This document shows positions 18,401 to 26,280 of a stretch of 64,000 nucleotides of DNA, piece by piece. Source of the stretch: Hymenobacter terricola (GTDB lineage Bacteria; Bacteroidota; Bacteroidia; Cytophagales; Hymenobacteraceae); the NCBI RefSeq assembly GCF_017921975.2, contig NZ_JAGEMO020000013.1, positions 62,001-126,000 of the forward strand. Direction: 5' to 3'. The notes beneath the pieces were generated by a model. The model saw only the letters and a program-made list of their open reading frames with translations, had not been told where the DNA came from and did no database searches. The position numbers were made by a program, and so were the translations under genes. Each line of letters opens with the position of its first letter. The first letter of the stretch is position 1.

Positions 18401-19031
18401 GCTTATCCAGCTGCGCCACCGCTTCCTGCACCGTCTCGTTAAACAGCACCCGGCCAAACCCCGCCAGTTCCTCCGGCAGGCGGCTCCAGCTTTTGCCCTC
18501 GTCGGCTTGTCCCAGCGCATATTCCGCCAGCGTCTGTGAGAGCAGCTTGCTGTTCGGGTCGCGGTTCACCTTATCCAGCAGCGCGGCCACGGCGCTTTGC
18601 AGCACTGCATCCGTATCCAGTTCCACCTCAAACGTGGCCGGTAAGCTCAGCTCCCGGGTAAACGCCGTCACAATCCGCTGCACAAACGAGTCAATCGTGC
18701 TCACCCCAAAATCGGCATAGTGGTACAGCACCAGGCGAAACGTAGCCGCCGCCCGCCGCTGCACCTCCGTCGTCGACAGGCCCAATTCGCTGGCTACCTC
18801 CGCCAGCAGCGTATTCGTTTTGCCCTCCTTGGGGTAGGCAAAATCCCGCAGCGCATCTACAATGCGGTGCTTCATTTCTCCCGCCGCATCGTTGGTGAAG
18901 GTAATGGCCAGCACCCGCTTGAAATACGCCGGGTCGTCGGCTCCCAGCGCCAGCAGCAGGTATTCTTTGGTGAGCTGATAGGTCTTGCCCGACCCAGCCG
19001 AAGAGGAGTAGATGCGGAAAGAAGGCTTCAT
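15480..19031 (-). CDS. UvrD/AddA-type helicase-nuclease, repeat-invaded
   Basis: A 1183-residue superfamily 1 helicase of the RecB/AddA kind, expected to unwind and process DNA ends for recombination. Walker A SSSAGSGKT is at residues 9-17; ITFTNDAAGEM, DEFQDTS (motif II) and GDAKQAIYRWRGGE (motif III) follow. The C-terminus resembles a PD-(D/E)XK nuclease, but the expected DxK reads MDFR, lysine replaced by arginine. Three in-frame insertions match dispersed repeats: about residues 534-576, 925-953 and 990-1004. The ATG at 19031 is preferred to a TTG at 19046. No AddB partner lies nearby. Confidence 0.88.
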   Translation of the reverse strand: MKPSFRIYSSSAGSGKTYQLTKEYLLLALGADDPAYFKRVLAITFTNDAAGEMKHRIVDALRDFAYPKEGKTNTLLAEVASELGLSTTEVQRRAAATFRLVLYHYADFGVSTIDSFVQRIVTAFTRELSLPATFEVELDTDAVLQSAVAALLDKVNRDPNSKLLSQTLAEYALGQADEGKSWSRLPEELAGFGRVLFNETVQEAVAQLDKLSLADFRRLDKEIRARRGEIEAAFGQTREVALAVLDAAGAAEADFFQGKRGIFGYVQKGVDLLAPEAGPNSYVRATLADDKWYSGKIKTAADRERVDAVKEPLSQLVATLDKLRADYLPNYTLLAAMQPYLFHASLLSELNKIVEQISRERNVVLISEFNRRIASIVLTEPVPFLYERLGEKYEHILIDEFQDTSVLQWNNLLPLVENTLANGHSSLAVGDAKQAIYRWRGGEMEQILRLHQGNTEALAARAREPEMRELLRGRYESFNGKLEPRALQVNYRSAREIIDFNNSFFKAVSERHEALGLVTGIYDAHFGQLAPGAVTSPPGPLSRGEGEPDDTQTKSPGSPLSAGNAHQAFAGGRGGAVAVGHVELLFTQKDAPALLYDPTAGAYTTEPLPGHAPEALLGYDESTCYLTLQLVEQALRDGYELQDIAVLCRTRGASKTIAKFLKERGYAIISADSLALEFAEVVNLLVSILRVLHQPADTLARAEALLLVDKVVRGLAPTPARARHIAEVANAAGGTSFFNELRALGYDVHEAETGNLGLYELAERLLNLFGLLGRNGESDYLFRFLDLTLEYSLKFGNNLGNFLTHWEERKGRISINAPGGRAAITITTVHKAKGLAYGVVIVPFADWSLEPHRGTLLWGHLEAGQKPIEQMPDVAVVSLSKGIQQTVLGAQYDEEREKTFLEGLNTLYVAFTRPRHRLYVISKRPALVVSSSLSVVGAGDKELTTDNKQRTTNDAARTVADLLHGYLLGRGEWQEEQVSFVISQGTPAAKKPNNQQPTTNNYNLTNLAAAPWEDRLKLRRHATTLFDFDEQKAQGEWDRKLHFALRRLLTAADVGRVASQLVAEGILSARERPRLVESLERLVSDPRLAPYFAPHLSVETEREILVGGVKLRDYKPDRVVLEPSLEAHHRLGGRVTLMDFRLPPPQEKHKRLLRNYATLFEQLGYAEVRGVIYYFGTGEVVEV
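16020..16060. repeat. GTTGTTGG-type repeat inside the helicase gene
   Basis: A run of imperfect TTGTTGG/TTGTTAGG units is read in frame as an asparagine/glutamine/threonine-rich peptide (KKPNNQQPTTNNYN). The same kind of sequence occurs at 16174-16255 and in the intergenic stretch 39058-39147. Confidence 0.65.
16174..16255. repeat. GTTGTTAG-type inverted repeat inside the helicase gene
   Basis: GTTGTTCGTTGTTTGTTGTCAGTTGTTAG-like units on the left are mirrored by CAACAACTGACAACGAAG and ACTAACGACTAACG on the right. It is translated in frame within the helicase as a serine/threonine/asparagine-rich insert. Confidence 0.65.
17305..17430. repeat. CCCCCTCTCCGCGGGAGAGGG palindromic repeat in the helicase gene
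   Basis: Two inverted copies of a C/G-rich palindrome (core CCCTCTCCGCGGGAGAG at the right; a disrupted copy at the left) surround about 20 bases. In the helicase frame it encodes TSPPGPLSRGEGE and GSPLS. A close relative, also in frame, lies at 61911-62017 in hen1. Confidence 0.8.
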
Positions 19032-19055
19032 TGCAATGTGTGCCAAACGCTTTTT

Positions 19056-19679
19056 CTAAAACTTAACCTCGGCTGCAACTTGCACCGATTCATACATGAA
19101 TTCTGTGATGTTCGACCGCTGCCCAATTCCAATATGGTTCAGCCCGTGCATATAGCGCCCCGTCAAACTCACGTTTTTCAACACGTAATATTCCACCCCC
19201 GCCGTCGCCCCGACACTTCTTTCTTCCGTGTCATGTGTTATATCCAAAGAAGTTCCGCTCACTTGTTGTTTCGCCTGAATTAAGAAATCAAATTGCGGCC
19301 CTGCAAACACCGCGAAGCGGGATAGAAGCCCATATTTTAATAATAAAGGCAACGATAAATAGCTGAATTTGTATTCCGTGCCGGAATCCGTAATCTCGCC
19401 GCCCATCTGCGAAAAAAGATATTCCTGCTGCAACGAAAACGCCCTGCTGATAGGAACCTGCACCAGAAACCCAACGGCGATTCCGGACTTCCACTTAGTG
19501 CCGACGGGAACAACCGGGGGCGGCACCCCGCGATTGAAATTGGTATTGGATACGTTCAAACCAACTTTAGCCCCGAAACGAACTTTTTCTATTGGCGAAA
19601 ACTGCTTAGAGCTTTCCTGAGCATTCGAATTCGCAGCAAGACAGCATATCAACGAAAGTAAAAGTAGAATGTGTTTCAT
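19056..19679 (-). CDS. PorT-family outer-membrane beta-barrel protein
   Basis: A 207-residue exported protein: a signal peptide (MKHILLLLSLICCLAANSNA) is followed by alternating strands, with FGAKVGLNVSNT near the start and a terminal aromatic (AAEVKF) as in outer-membrane barrels. The pattern (SLQQEYLFSQMG, YLSLPLLLKYG, FAGPQFDFLI) is that of the small porin/PorT family of Bacteroidota. Its function cannot be assigned. It ends 24 bases before the helicase start, so it may be co-transcribed with it. Codon use is more A+T-rich than its neighbours. Confidence 0.8.
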   Translation of the reverse strand: MKHILLLLSLICCLAANSNAQESSKQFSPIEKVRFGAKVGLNVSNTNFNRGVPPPVVPVGTKWKSGIAVGFLVQVPISRAFSLQQEYLFSQMGGEITDSGTEYKFSYLSLPLLLKYGLLSRFAVFAGPQFDFLIQAKQQVSGTSLDITHDTEERSVGATAGVEYYVLKNVSLTGRYMHGLNHIGIGQRSNITEFMYESVQVAAEVKF

Positions 19680-19837
19680 ATAAAAAAACGGGTGGTTGGA
19701 TGGGATGAAGTTGAGCTATCGGGTGCCAGTATGCAAGCAGCAAATAATCCTTCATTGCTTAGTGCGTCTTACCCGAATAAGTCGGATAAGAGTAAATGCG
19801 GAAGGAGTGAGGATGACTTTATTCTTTGAATCCTGAA

Positions 19838-20131
19838 ATGCTAATTCCAGAAATTAAATTAATTATGTCGCCAGATATTGAAGAATTAAGAGCGGCTGTT
19901 AGATGCAATTGGAATGAGGTAGCGGGAATAAGAAATAAATTAGGCGGAGAACCTGTCAGTGAAAATGTTGAAATGCCATTATGCACGATGTGCAGTCAAT
20001 AAATGACCTGCTACGCGACTATTGATTCTGTTGGCGATAATTACGACTTGGGTGATTGTTGGGTAATCAATGTTTTCGTCTGCATGAAGTGTGGCACAAC
20101 GAGCAGCCAAATAGACCAGGCTTACGCTTAA
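19838..20131 (+). pseudogene. Small zinc-ribbon-like gene split by an in-frame TAA
   Basis: An ATG at 19838 opens 54 codons ending in PLCTMCSQ, then TAA (20000-20002). The same frame restarts at once with ATG (20003) and runs 42 codons containing VCMKCGTTS, ending at 20131. The two halves each carry a CxxC pair, so together they would form one four-cysteine ribbon of about 97 residues. The stretch is A+T-rich against its surroundings. Either a nonsense mutation broke the gene, or two coupled peptides are made (TAAATG). Bases 19680-19837 show nothing else. Confidence 0.4.
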
Positions 20132-20140
20132 AGTAAGTCT

Positions 20141-20551
20141 TCAATTTGGCCGTAGCCAACTCACCATCTCCGCCGTCACCCGCACCGGCCGTCCGCTCTT
20201 TGGGTCGAGCAGCACCCAAGTGGTTTCCGCCTCGCACAGTAGCACGCCATCGGCGGTGCGGGTGAGGCGGGTGTAGCGCAGCGATGTGGCCCCACTGGTT
20301 TCGCCCACCCAGGTGCTGGCCCGTAGCGTTTCACCCGCGAAGGCCGATTGCAGGTAGCGAATGCGGTGCTCGCGCACCACCCAAATGTATAGGTCATGCG
20401 CCTCGGCCGGGCAGATGGACAGCCAGTGTGCCCCCGCCACGTCCTGTACCCAGCGCACATACTCCACGTTATTGGCATGCCCAAGGGCATCAATGGCACT
20501 TTCTGGTACTTGAAACTCGTGGGAAAAGCTGTGAGCTGGCGCGTCAGTCAT
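20141..20551 (-). CDS. Acyl-CoA thioesterase (4HBT, YbgC/FadM-like)
   Basis: A 136-residue single hot-dog domain. The motif DALGHANNVEYVRWVQD near the N-terminus holds the catalytic aspartate region of 4-hydroxybenzoyl-CoA-type thioesterases. The central strands and FAGETLRASTWV, then RTADGVLLCEAETTWVLLD, fit the family, as does the length. It should hydrolyse acyl-CoA in the cytoplasm; the acyl group is unknown. It is divergent from the cold-shock gene. Confidence 0.88.
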   Translation of the reverse strand: MTDAPAHSFSHEFQVPESAIDALGHANNVEYVRWVQDVAGAHWLSICPAEAHDLYIWVVREHRIRYLQSAFAGETLRASTWVGETSGATSLRYTRLTRTADGVLLCEAETTWVLLDPKSGRPVRVTAEMVSWLRPN

Positions 20552-20611
20552 ATCGTACTAGAAGTGGGGAGCAGGCAAAGGTCGGCAGCCATTGAAAAAA
20601 ATACCTATTGA

Positions 20612-20642
20612 CTTGGTCATTTGGAATTTCTGCCTATCTTTG
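20612..20642 (+). promoter_or_regulatory. Promoter of the cold-shock gene
   Basis: CTTG at 20612-20615 and TATCTTTG at 20635-20642 are separated by 19 bases, matching the Bacteroidota -33/-7 layout. The transcript would start near 20649, leaving a leader of about 58 bases. Confidence 0.65.
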
Positions 20643-20706
20643 ACGCAACCTAAGAAACCAAGCCACGGTGGCCCAAAAGCTTAGGGAAACCCACAACACA
20701 ACCACC

Positions 20707-20901
20707 ATGCCCACCGGAACGGTAAAATTCTTTAATGAGACCAAAGGCTTTGGTTTCATCAAAAACGACGAAACTGGCGAAGACATTTTCGTTCACATCA
20801 GCGACCTGCAAGTAAGCTCGATTCGCGAAAACGACAAAGTTCAATTTGAAGTAGCCCAAGGCAAAAAAGGCCCGAACGCTGTTAAAGTATCGCTGGTTTA
20901 G
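20707..20901 (+). CDS. Cold-shock protein, CspA family
   Basis: A 64-residue cold-shock domain protein that binds single-stranded RNA and DNA. RNP1 (KGFGFIK) and RNP2 (DIFVHIS) are both intact. The ATG at 20707 gives the standard N-terminus MPTGTVKFF; the in-frame extension from 20668 would fall in the leader. The leader and strong promoter fit a gene controlled at the RNA level. A terminator follows at 20925. Confidence 0.96.
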   Translation: MPTGTVKFFNETKGFGFIKNDETGEDIFVHISDLQVSSIRENDKVQFEVAQGKKGPNAVKVSLV

Positions 20902-20924
20902 TCCTGCTTTAGCTTTGTGTTAAG

Positions 20925-20952
20925 AAAGCCTGCCTTTGGTGGGCTTTTTTTT
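20925..20952 (+). terminator. Terminator of the cold-shock gene
   Basis: AAGCCTGCC, a TTT loop and GGTGGGCTT form a stem with two G-U pairs followed by T8, 24 bases after the stop. Confidence 0.75.
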
Positions 20953-20989
20953 GTGCCCGGTGGATGGGACAAAATCTGAAAAAGAATAT

Positions 20990-21019
20990 CATGCTGAGCA
21001 TAGCTGAAGCATGACGTTC
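20990..21019. repeat. ATGACGTTC-family repeat fragment
   Basis: CATGCTGAGCATAGCTGAAG followed by CATGACGTTC resembles the elements at 57614-57668 and 58738-58835, which share the CATG...CATGACGTTC frame. It appears to be a degenerate or partial copy. Confidence 0.45.
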
Positions 21020-21075
21020 AGTTATAGACTGGATAAATTCGTTTAATTGTTATAGCTTTTTCAAATAAAAACTCC

Positions 21076-21083
21076 TACCTTTG
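21076..21083 (+). promoter_or_regulatory. Promoter -7 element, DEAD-box helicase, long leader
   Basis: TACCTTTG fits the consensus exactly and is 180 bases upstream of the ATG at 21264. The leader would be about 170 bases, GC-rich and hairpin-prone (for example around 21112-21148), as expected for a cold-induced RNA helicase. Confidence 0.6.
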
Positions 21084-21263
21084 CACCCGCATTTGAGGAT
21101 GGCCCTGAGTCCGCGCAAGCCTGTAGAGGCGTAACGCGTTGGCCGCGTAGTTTATTGGTTGTTTTTCCCGCCTGATTGTGACAAGGTAGAAGGAGGGGAA
21201 ACGTCGCTGAGTACGGCTGTTTTCGGAGCGAAGTCTCTTACCCCCTTACCTTTTTCCACATTC

Positions 21264-23294
21264 ATGGAAGCTGATAAAATTGTTGTTCGTTTTGACGAAC
21301 TGAACCTCTCTGAGGAAGTACAACGCGCCATTACCGAGATGGGCTACGAGGAAGCTTCGGCCATTCAGGCTGCTGCTATTCCCGTGTTGCTCGCTGGCAA
21401 AGACGTAATTGGCCAGGCCCAGACGGGCACCGGCAAAACTGCCGCTTTCTCCATTCCCGCCATTGACGGGGTAGATGCTGAGAGCAAAGACGTACAAGTT
21501 TTGGTGCTTTGCCCTACTCGCGAACTCGCGGTGCAGGTTTCGGGCGAAATCCAGAAGCTGGGCAAATACAAGCGTGGTTTGATGGTGGTGCCGATTTACG
21601 GCGGCAGCCCCTATGACCGTCAGCTTCGCGCCCTGGAGCGTGGTGTTCAGATTGTTATCGGCACGCCCGGCCGCATTATGGACCACATCGAGCGTGGCAC
21701 CCTAAAGCTGGAAAACACCACCAAAATCATTCTCGATGAAGCCGACGAAATGCTCGATATGGGCTTCCGCGACGACATCGAGTTCATTCTGAGCAAGATG
21801 CCGAAGGAACGCCAGACGGTGTTCTTCTCGGCTACGATGAGCAAGCCCATCATGGAACTCACCAAGAAGTACCAGCGCGACCCGCAGGTAGTGAAGGTGA
21901 ACCACCAGACGATGACGGTGACCAACATCGAGCAGAGCTACTTTGAGGTGCGCGGCCCCCAGAAAAAGGATGTGCTGACCCGCATTCTCGACATGTATAA
22001 CCTGAAGTCGTCCATCGTTTTCGCCAACACCAAGCGCATGGTGGATGAAATCGTGGCGGATTTGCAAGCCAAAGGCTATTTCGCCGAAGGCCTGCACGGC
22101 GACATGGGCCAGCAGCAGCGCCAGAACACACTCGATAAATTCCGCAAGTCGACTATCGAAGTGCTGGTTGCTACCGATGTGGCCGCCCGTGGTATCGACG
22201 TGGACAACGTGGAGGCCGTATTCAACTACGACTTGCCCGCCGATGAAGAATACTACGTGCACCGCATTGGCCGCACGGGCCGCGCTGGCAAGTCGGGTAA
22301 AGCCTTCACGTTTGTGAGCGGCCGCGACATTTACAAGCTGCGCGACATCATGCGTTTCACCAAGGCTCAAATTAAACTGGAGCAGGTGCCGTCGTTTGCC
22401 GATGTTTCGGAAGTGAAAACTACGCTGTTCCTGAATCAAATCAAGGAAATTGTAGAAAAGGGCAACCTGGAGAAATACGTGGGCCGCGTGCAGCGCCTGC
22501 TCGACCAGAGCGAGGAAATGACCTCGCTCGACATCGCCGCGGCGCTGCTGAAAATGACTATGAAAGAGGATAAGAGTGCTCAGCAGAGCCTCGACGCCAG
22601 CAAGGCAGCCGGCACAGCCCGCGCTGGCTTTACCCGCTTGTTCATCTCAATGGGCAAAAAAGACCGGATTCATCCCCGTGACATCGTGGATTTGATTTCG
22701 GAGTCGAGCAACCTGCAGGGCAGCAAAGTGGGCGATATCGCTCTCTACGATAAGTTCAGCTTCGTGGAAGTGCCGTCAGAATATGCCGATGAGATTGTGA
22801 GCAAACTGGGCCGCACCAGCATTCAAGGGACTCCGGTTACCTTCAGCGTTGCTACTCCGGTGCAGGAAGGCGCGGCTAAAGAAGAAGGATTCAACCGCAC
22901 GGGCGGTGGTCCCGGCGGCTTCGGCGGCGACCGTGAGCGTCGGCCTTTCAGCGGCGGCGAACGCCGTGAAGGTGGTTTCGGCGGGGGCTACAAAGGTGGC
23001 AACCGCGGTGGCAGCAGCTACGGTGGTGGCGAGCGCCGCGAAGGCGGCAGCAGCTACGGCGGGGGGTACAAAGGTAACCGCGACGGGGGTAGCAGCTTCG
23101 GCAACAAGCCCGCCTACGGCAACCGCGAAGGCGGCAGCAGCTACGGCAATAAGCCGAGCTACGGTGGCAAAAGCAGCTATGGCGACAAGCCGAGCTACGG
23201 CAGCAAGCCCGCTTATGGCAACAAAGGCGGCTTTGGTGGTGCTCGCGAAGGCGATGCGCCCCGTGCCCCGCGCAACGAAAGCTTCGACGAATAG
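21264..23294 (+). CDS. DEAD-box RNA helicase (CsdA/DbpA-like) with glycine-rich tail
   Basis: A 676-residue ATP-dependent RNA helicase. Motif I AQTGTGKT, motif II DEAD (ILDEADEML), motif III SAT, HRIGRTGRAG (motif VI) and the Q-motif region are all present. A DbpA-type RNA-binding domain follows at about residues 465-540 (FTRLFISMGKKDRIHPRDI). From about residue 545 the tail is a low-complexity Gly/Tyr/Ser/Arg/Lys sequence with GGSSYGG and KPSYG repeats, suited to RNA binding or condensation. The ATG at 21264 begins the conserved part. It is next to the cold-shock gene and has a similar promoter. Confidence 0.93.
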   Translation: MEADKIVVRFDELNLSEEVQRAITEMGYEEASAIQAAAIPVLLAGKDVIGQAQTGTGKTAAFSIPAIDGVDAESKDVQVLVLCPTRELAVQVSGEIQKLGKYKRGLMVVPIYGGSPYDRQLRALERGVQIVIGTPGRIMDHIERGTLKLENTTKIILDEADEMLDMGFRDDIEFILSKMPKERQTVFFSATMSKPIMELTKKYQRDPQVVKVNHQTMTVTNIEQSYFEVRGPQKKDVLTRILDMYNLKSSIVFANTKRMVDEIVADLQAKGYFAEGLHGDMGQQQRQNTLDKFRKSTIEVLVATDVAARGIDVDNVEAVFNYDLPADEEYYVHRIGRTGRAGKSGKAFTFVSGRDIYKLRDIMRFTKAQIKLEQVPSFADVSEVKTTLFLNQIKEIVEKGNLEKYVGRVQRLLDQSEEMTSLDIAAALLKMTMKEDKSAQQSLDASKAAGTARAGFTRLFISMGKKDRIHPRDIVDLISESSNLQGSKVGDIALYDKFSFVEVPSEYADEIVSKLGRTSIQGTPVTFSVATPVQEGAAKEEGFNRTGGGPGGFGGDRERRPFSGGERREGGFGGGYKGGNRGGSSYGGGERREGGSSYGGGYKGNRDGGSSFGNKPAYGNREGGSSYGNKPSYGGKSSYGDKPSYGSKPAYGNKGGFGGAREGDAPRAPRNESFDE

Positions 23295-23556
23295 AACCAC
23301 AGATTGAACGGATTCCAACGGATTGAACTGATTTTTTGTGGTTCCCCCGCCTGTGCAGCCCGAGCAAGTCGTTATGTTATTTATTGCTTGTTGAAAATGA
23401 CTATTTGCTGATTTAGCTAAAAATATTTTTAACAAAAAGGCCCCTCAATTTCTTGAGGGGCCTTTTTGCTGTTTGACGAATTAGATTAAACGGAAATAGA
23501 ATTACAGAAAATAAGTGGAACCACAATCAATCTGTTCAATCCTTTCAATCTATGGT
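23294..23556. repeat. ACCACAGATTGAACGGATT inverted repeat pair
   Basis: A block at 23294-23345 and a block at 23517-23556 are near-complementary (both read ACCAyAGATTGAAcGGATT... TTGTGGTTCC from outside in). They bracket about 170 bases that hold only a terminator. Related GGATTTTTTGGATTT-type blocks occur at 27340-27492 and 36641-36690. Confidence 0.7.
23434..23467. terminator. Bidirectional terminator
   Basis: Arms 23434-23448 and 23453-23467 form a 15-bp stem (AAAAAGGCCCCTCAA) with a 4-base loop and T5 on both strands. It serves the helicase and the convergent gene at 23559. Confidence 0.85.
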
Positions 23557-23558
23557 CT

Positions 23559-24011
23559 TTATTTCGACGAATCGCGCAGGGCTTTAATTGCGTCGTGCGC
23601 TGCCTGAACGCCTTGGTATTGCTTTTCGATAACTGATTTCAGAGCAGAGGGCAAGTCTTCGGCTTTCAGAGCGGTTTGATAGGCTTTTTTGGCGTAGTCT
23701 TCGCCGCGCTCGCATTCGGCCAGTACGGCGTGGTTGTCTTTGCTGGTCAGGGCCGACTTCAAGTCAATCCAGGCGCGGTGTACTGTGCCCGTTACTGACG
23801 AGCCTTCATCGGTTTTGGGGTGAAGGTCCAGACTAAACATCTGGTCCTCAATTTCGGTGATGTAGCCGGCTCGCTGAGCGGCGTATTTTTTGAAGGTGTC
23901 TTTCAGGTTCGCATCCTCAACGTCGGTCATAGCATCGGCATAACCTTTTTGACCGTCCTTAAGGGTTTCGACCAATTCGTTGAGCAGGGCTTGAGTGGCT
24001 TTGGCTTCCAT
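23559..24011 (-). CDS. DUF2383 (PA2169-family) four-helix-bundle protein
   Basis: A 150-residue, wholly helical cytoplasmic protein. LNELVETLKDGQKGYADAM at the start and the pattern of acidic and histidine residues fit the ferritin-like DUF2383/PA2169 family. Its role is not established; members are often linked to stress. It is a single gene preceded by about 70 bases without a clear promoter and ends next to a dispersed repeat. Confidence 0.85.
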   Translation of the reverse strand: MEAKATQALLNELVETLKDGQKGYADAMTDVEDANLKDTFKKYAAQRAGYITEIEDQMFSLDLHPKTDEGSSVTGTVHRAWIDLKSALTSKDNHAVLAECERGEDYAKKAYQTALKAEDLPSALKSVIEKQYQGVQAAHDAIKALRDSSK

Positions 24012-24084
24012 GGGAAAAGGGAAAAGAGTGGTATTTTAAGTGTAAAAACCTACCCGCTCTTTTACTGCCTCACTGCTGCGAAGG

Positions 24085-25332
24085 TTACACCGCCACAATT
24101 GCCGGGACGGCCATCGCCCTGCCGGCCAGAAAACCGGTGGTCCAGGCCGCCTGGAAATTGAAGCCGCCAGTGATGCCGTCGATGTCGAGCACTTCGCCGG
24201 CAAAGTACAGGCCCGGTACGCGGCGGCTCTGCATGGTTTTCAGGTCTACTTCATCAAGTGAAACACCGCCGCAAGTCACAAATTCTTCTTTATAAGTCGT
24301 TTTACCGCGTACAGCCAACGGAGTGCGGAGCAGTAATTCCAGCAACCGGTTTTGGGCTTTAGCCGGCAGGTCGCTCCAGCGGGTTTCCGGCACAGTGCCG
24401 GCTTGTTCGGTTAGGGTGCGCCATAACCGCTGGGGTAGGCCAAATTGGGGGTTGGAAGCCACCGTTTTTTTGCCGTTTTCCTGCCGAAACTGTTGCAGCC
24501 AGGGCCTCAGCGTTTCTTCGGTGTGTGCTGGTGTCCAGTTGATAAGCGCCGTGCCCACGTACCCCAGCTCGTGAAGGCGCCGGGCGCCCCAGGCCGACAA
24601 CTTGAGCACGGCCGGCCCGCTTACGCCCCAATGCGTGACCAGGAGTGGACCTTCGTACTGCAGCTTTTCGCCGGCCAATACAATGCGGGCGTGGGGCACG
24701 CTGACGCCCATCAACTCACTCAGAGGAGAATTTGGGACGTTGAAAGTAAAGAGCGAAGGCACGGGCTCGACAATATGGTGGCCCAGCGCGCGCAGCCAGT
24801 CGTAGTTGGCGCTTTTGGGGTTGCCGCCGGTGGCTATAAGCAGGCGTGTAACCCGGAGAAACGGGCCGTGCTGGGCCGCGCCGCTGCCACTCAGCTTCAA
24901 CTGAAAGCCGCCGTGGGGCAGGGGGTGAATTGCGTCGACGCTGGTGTTGGTAAGGATGCGAACGCCGGCTTGGCGGGCGGCATCTTCCAGGGAGCGGGCA
25001 ATGGTTTCACTGGAATCTGTGAGGGGGAACATGCGGCCGTCGGCCTCCGTTTTTAGCGGCACGCCCCGCTGGGCAAACCAGGCGATGGTTTCGGCGACGC
25101 CAAAGTGCTGGAAAGCGGATTTAAGCTGCTTGCTGCCGCGTGGGTAATGCGCAACCAACTGGGCAGCCGTGTCGCAGGCGTGGGTCACGTTGCAGCGCCC
25201 GCCACCCGAAACGCGCACTTTGCTCAGCAGCTTGCCCGTTTTTTCTAATAGTACGACCTGGGTGTTCGGATTGGCCTCGGCGCAGGCAATTGCGCCGAAA
25301 AAGCCGGCCGCGCCGCCGCCAAGCACGGCCAT
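24085..25332 (-). CDS. NAD(P)/FAD-dependent oxidoreductase (HI0933/BaiN-like)
   Basis: A flavoprotein of 415 residues from the ATG at 25332, or 424 from a GTG at 25359. The FAD-binding GGGAAG is at the N-terminus, followed by LLEKTGKLLSKVRVSGGGRCNVTH, here noted as the family hallmark SGGGRCN. Near the C-terminus ITGGFNFQAAWTTGF closes the FAD site. Family members include the YhiN/BaiN group; the substrate is unknown. The ATG is preferred because a promoter at 25364-25371 would start transcription close to the GTG. Confidence 0.88.
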   Translation of the reverse strand: MAVLGGGAAGFFGAIACAEANPNTQVVLLEKTGKLLSKVRVSGGGRCNVTHACDTAAQLVAHYPRGSKQLKSAFQHFGVAETIAWFAQRGVPLKTEADGRMFPLTDSSETIARSLEDAARQAGVRILTNTSVDAIHPLPHGGFQLKLSGSGAAQHGPFLRVTRLLIATGGNPKSANYDWLRALGHHIVEPVPSLFTFNVPNSPLSELMGVSVPHARIVLAGEKLQYEGPLLVTHWGVSGPAVLKLSAWGARRLHELGYVGTALINWTPAHTEETLRPWLQQFRQENGKKTVASNPQFGLPQRLWRTLTEQAGTVPETRWSDLPAKAQNRLLELLLRTPLAVRGKTTYKEEFVTCGGVSLDEVDLKTMQSRRVPGLYFAGEVLDIDGITGGFNFQAAWTTGFLAGRAMAVPAIVAV

Positions 25333-25363
25333 CAGGGGTTGGACTGCATCACTATTCACGATG

Positions 25364-25371
25364 CAAAGGTA
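25364..25371 (-). promoter_or_regulatory. Promoter -7 element of the flavoprotein gene
   Basis: TACCTTTG on the minus strand, exact consensus. The transcript would start at about 25357-25359, at or near the GTG alternative start. Confidence 0.5.
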
Positions 25372-25401
25372 CGGCGCCGCGCAAGGCGTGAACCGAGAAA
25401 C

Positions 25402-26280
25402 CTAACAATAAGGCAGCGCCGCGAGCACGTCATCGTGCCGGAACTCATAGGGCAGCACGTTGCGCACCAGGCTACTGTCGATGGTTTTGCCGCTCACGTC
25501 GTTGCCGGCTTTGAACGTGGGCGATTCCAGTTTCAGGTATTGGGCTGCGGCGGGATAAAAGTCGCGCCGCAAAGGGTGCTGCGCCGCGCACACATTGAAC
25601 GTATGGCCCCACGCGCCGTGCTTGATGATGGCGGAAAGTACGCCCACCACGTCGGTAAGGTGAACCAGGTTAACGGGCGCATTGCCCTGCGCCAGGTCAC
25701 GACGGCCGGCCAGGAAACGACCAGGAGCCCGCTCGGGACCAATGAGCCCCCCCAGGCGCACCACGGTGCTTTTCCACTGGCCGTAACGCGGCACGAAATG
25801 GCCCTCGGCACGCAGCACATCCGAGGCCGCGTCGCGGGTGCTCACGGCATCCGACTCACGCATCACGCGGGCTTCATCGGGGTACACACTTGTGGAGCTG
25901 ACAAATAGCACGTGCCGGGTGCCGGCCGCAGCCACAGCCCGGTGCACGGGACGCAGCAGCGCGGGGTAGGCTCCGGCGGCGGCCGCGCGAGGTGGTACGT
26001 TGAGCACCAGAACGTCGGCGGTGTGCAGCAGCCGGTGCAACAGCTCTTCGGCCGCGGTGCCAAAATCCGACCCGAGACGCAACAGGTGCGGTTCTATGCC
26101 CGCGGTCGCCATTGCCGAAAGGTGTTCGGGCGAGGTGGTGGTGCCCAGCACCCGATGGCCGGCGACAGCCAGGGAACGGGCGAGGGCCATGCCCAGCCAC
26201 CCGCAGCCAAGAACTAAAACGGTTGAGGATTCCGCTCCCGAAACTGTGCTCGTGGAGCCCCCGGAATTGGAACTATTCAT
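25402..26280 (-). CDS. NAD(P)-binding protein, extended-SDR/YeeZ-like
   Basis: A 292-residue Rossmann-fold protein. After a serine-rich start of 18 residues comes VLVLGCGWLGMALARSL (GxGxxG). VSSTSVYPDEARV and a later VRLGGLIGPERAPGRF resemble the nucleoside-diphosphate-sugar epimerase-like YeeZ proteins. Family members are poorly characterised. It lies upstream of the flavoprotein on the same strand, but the intervening promoter suggests separate transcription. Confidence 0.8.
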   Translation of the reverse strand: MNSSNSGGSTSTVSGAESSTVLVLGCGWLGMALARSLAVAGHRVLGTTTSPEHLSAMATAGIEPHLLRLGSDFGTAAEELLHRLLHTADVLVLNVPPRAAAAGAYPALLRPVHRAVAAAGTRHVLFVSSTSVYPDEARVMRESDAVSTRDAASDVLRAEGHFVPRYGQWKSTVVRLGGLIGPERAPGRFLAGRRDLAQGNAPVNLVHLTDVVGVLSAIIKHGAWGHTFNVCAAQHPLRRDFYPAAAQYLKLESPTFKAGNDVSGKTIDSSLVRNVLPYEFRHDDVLAALPYC

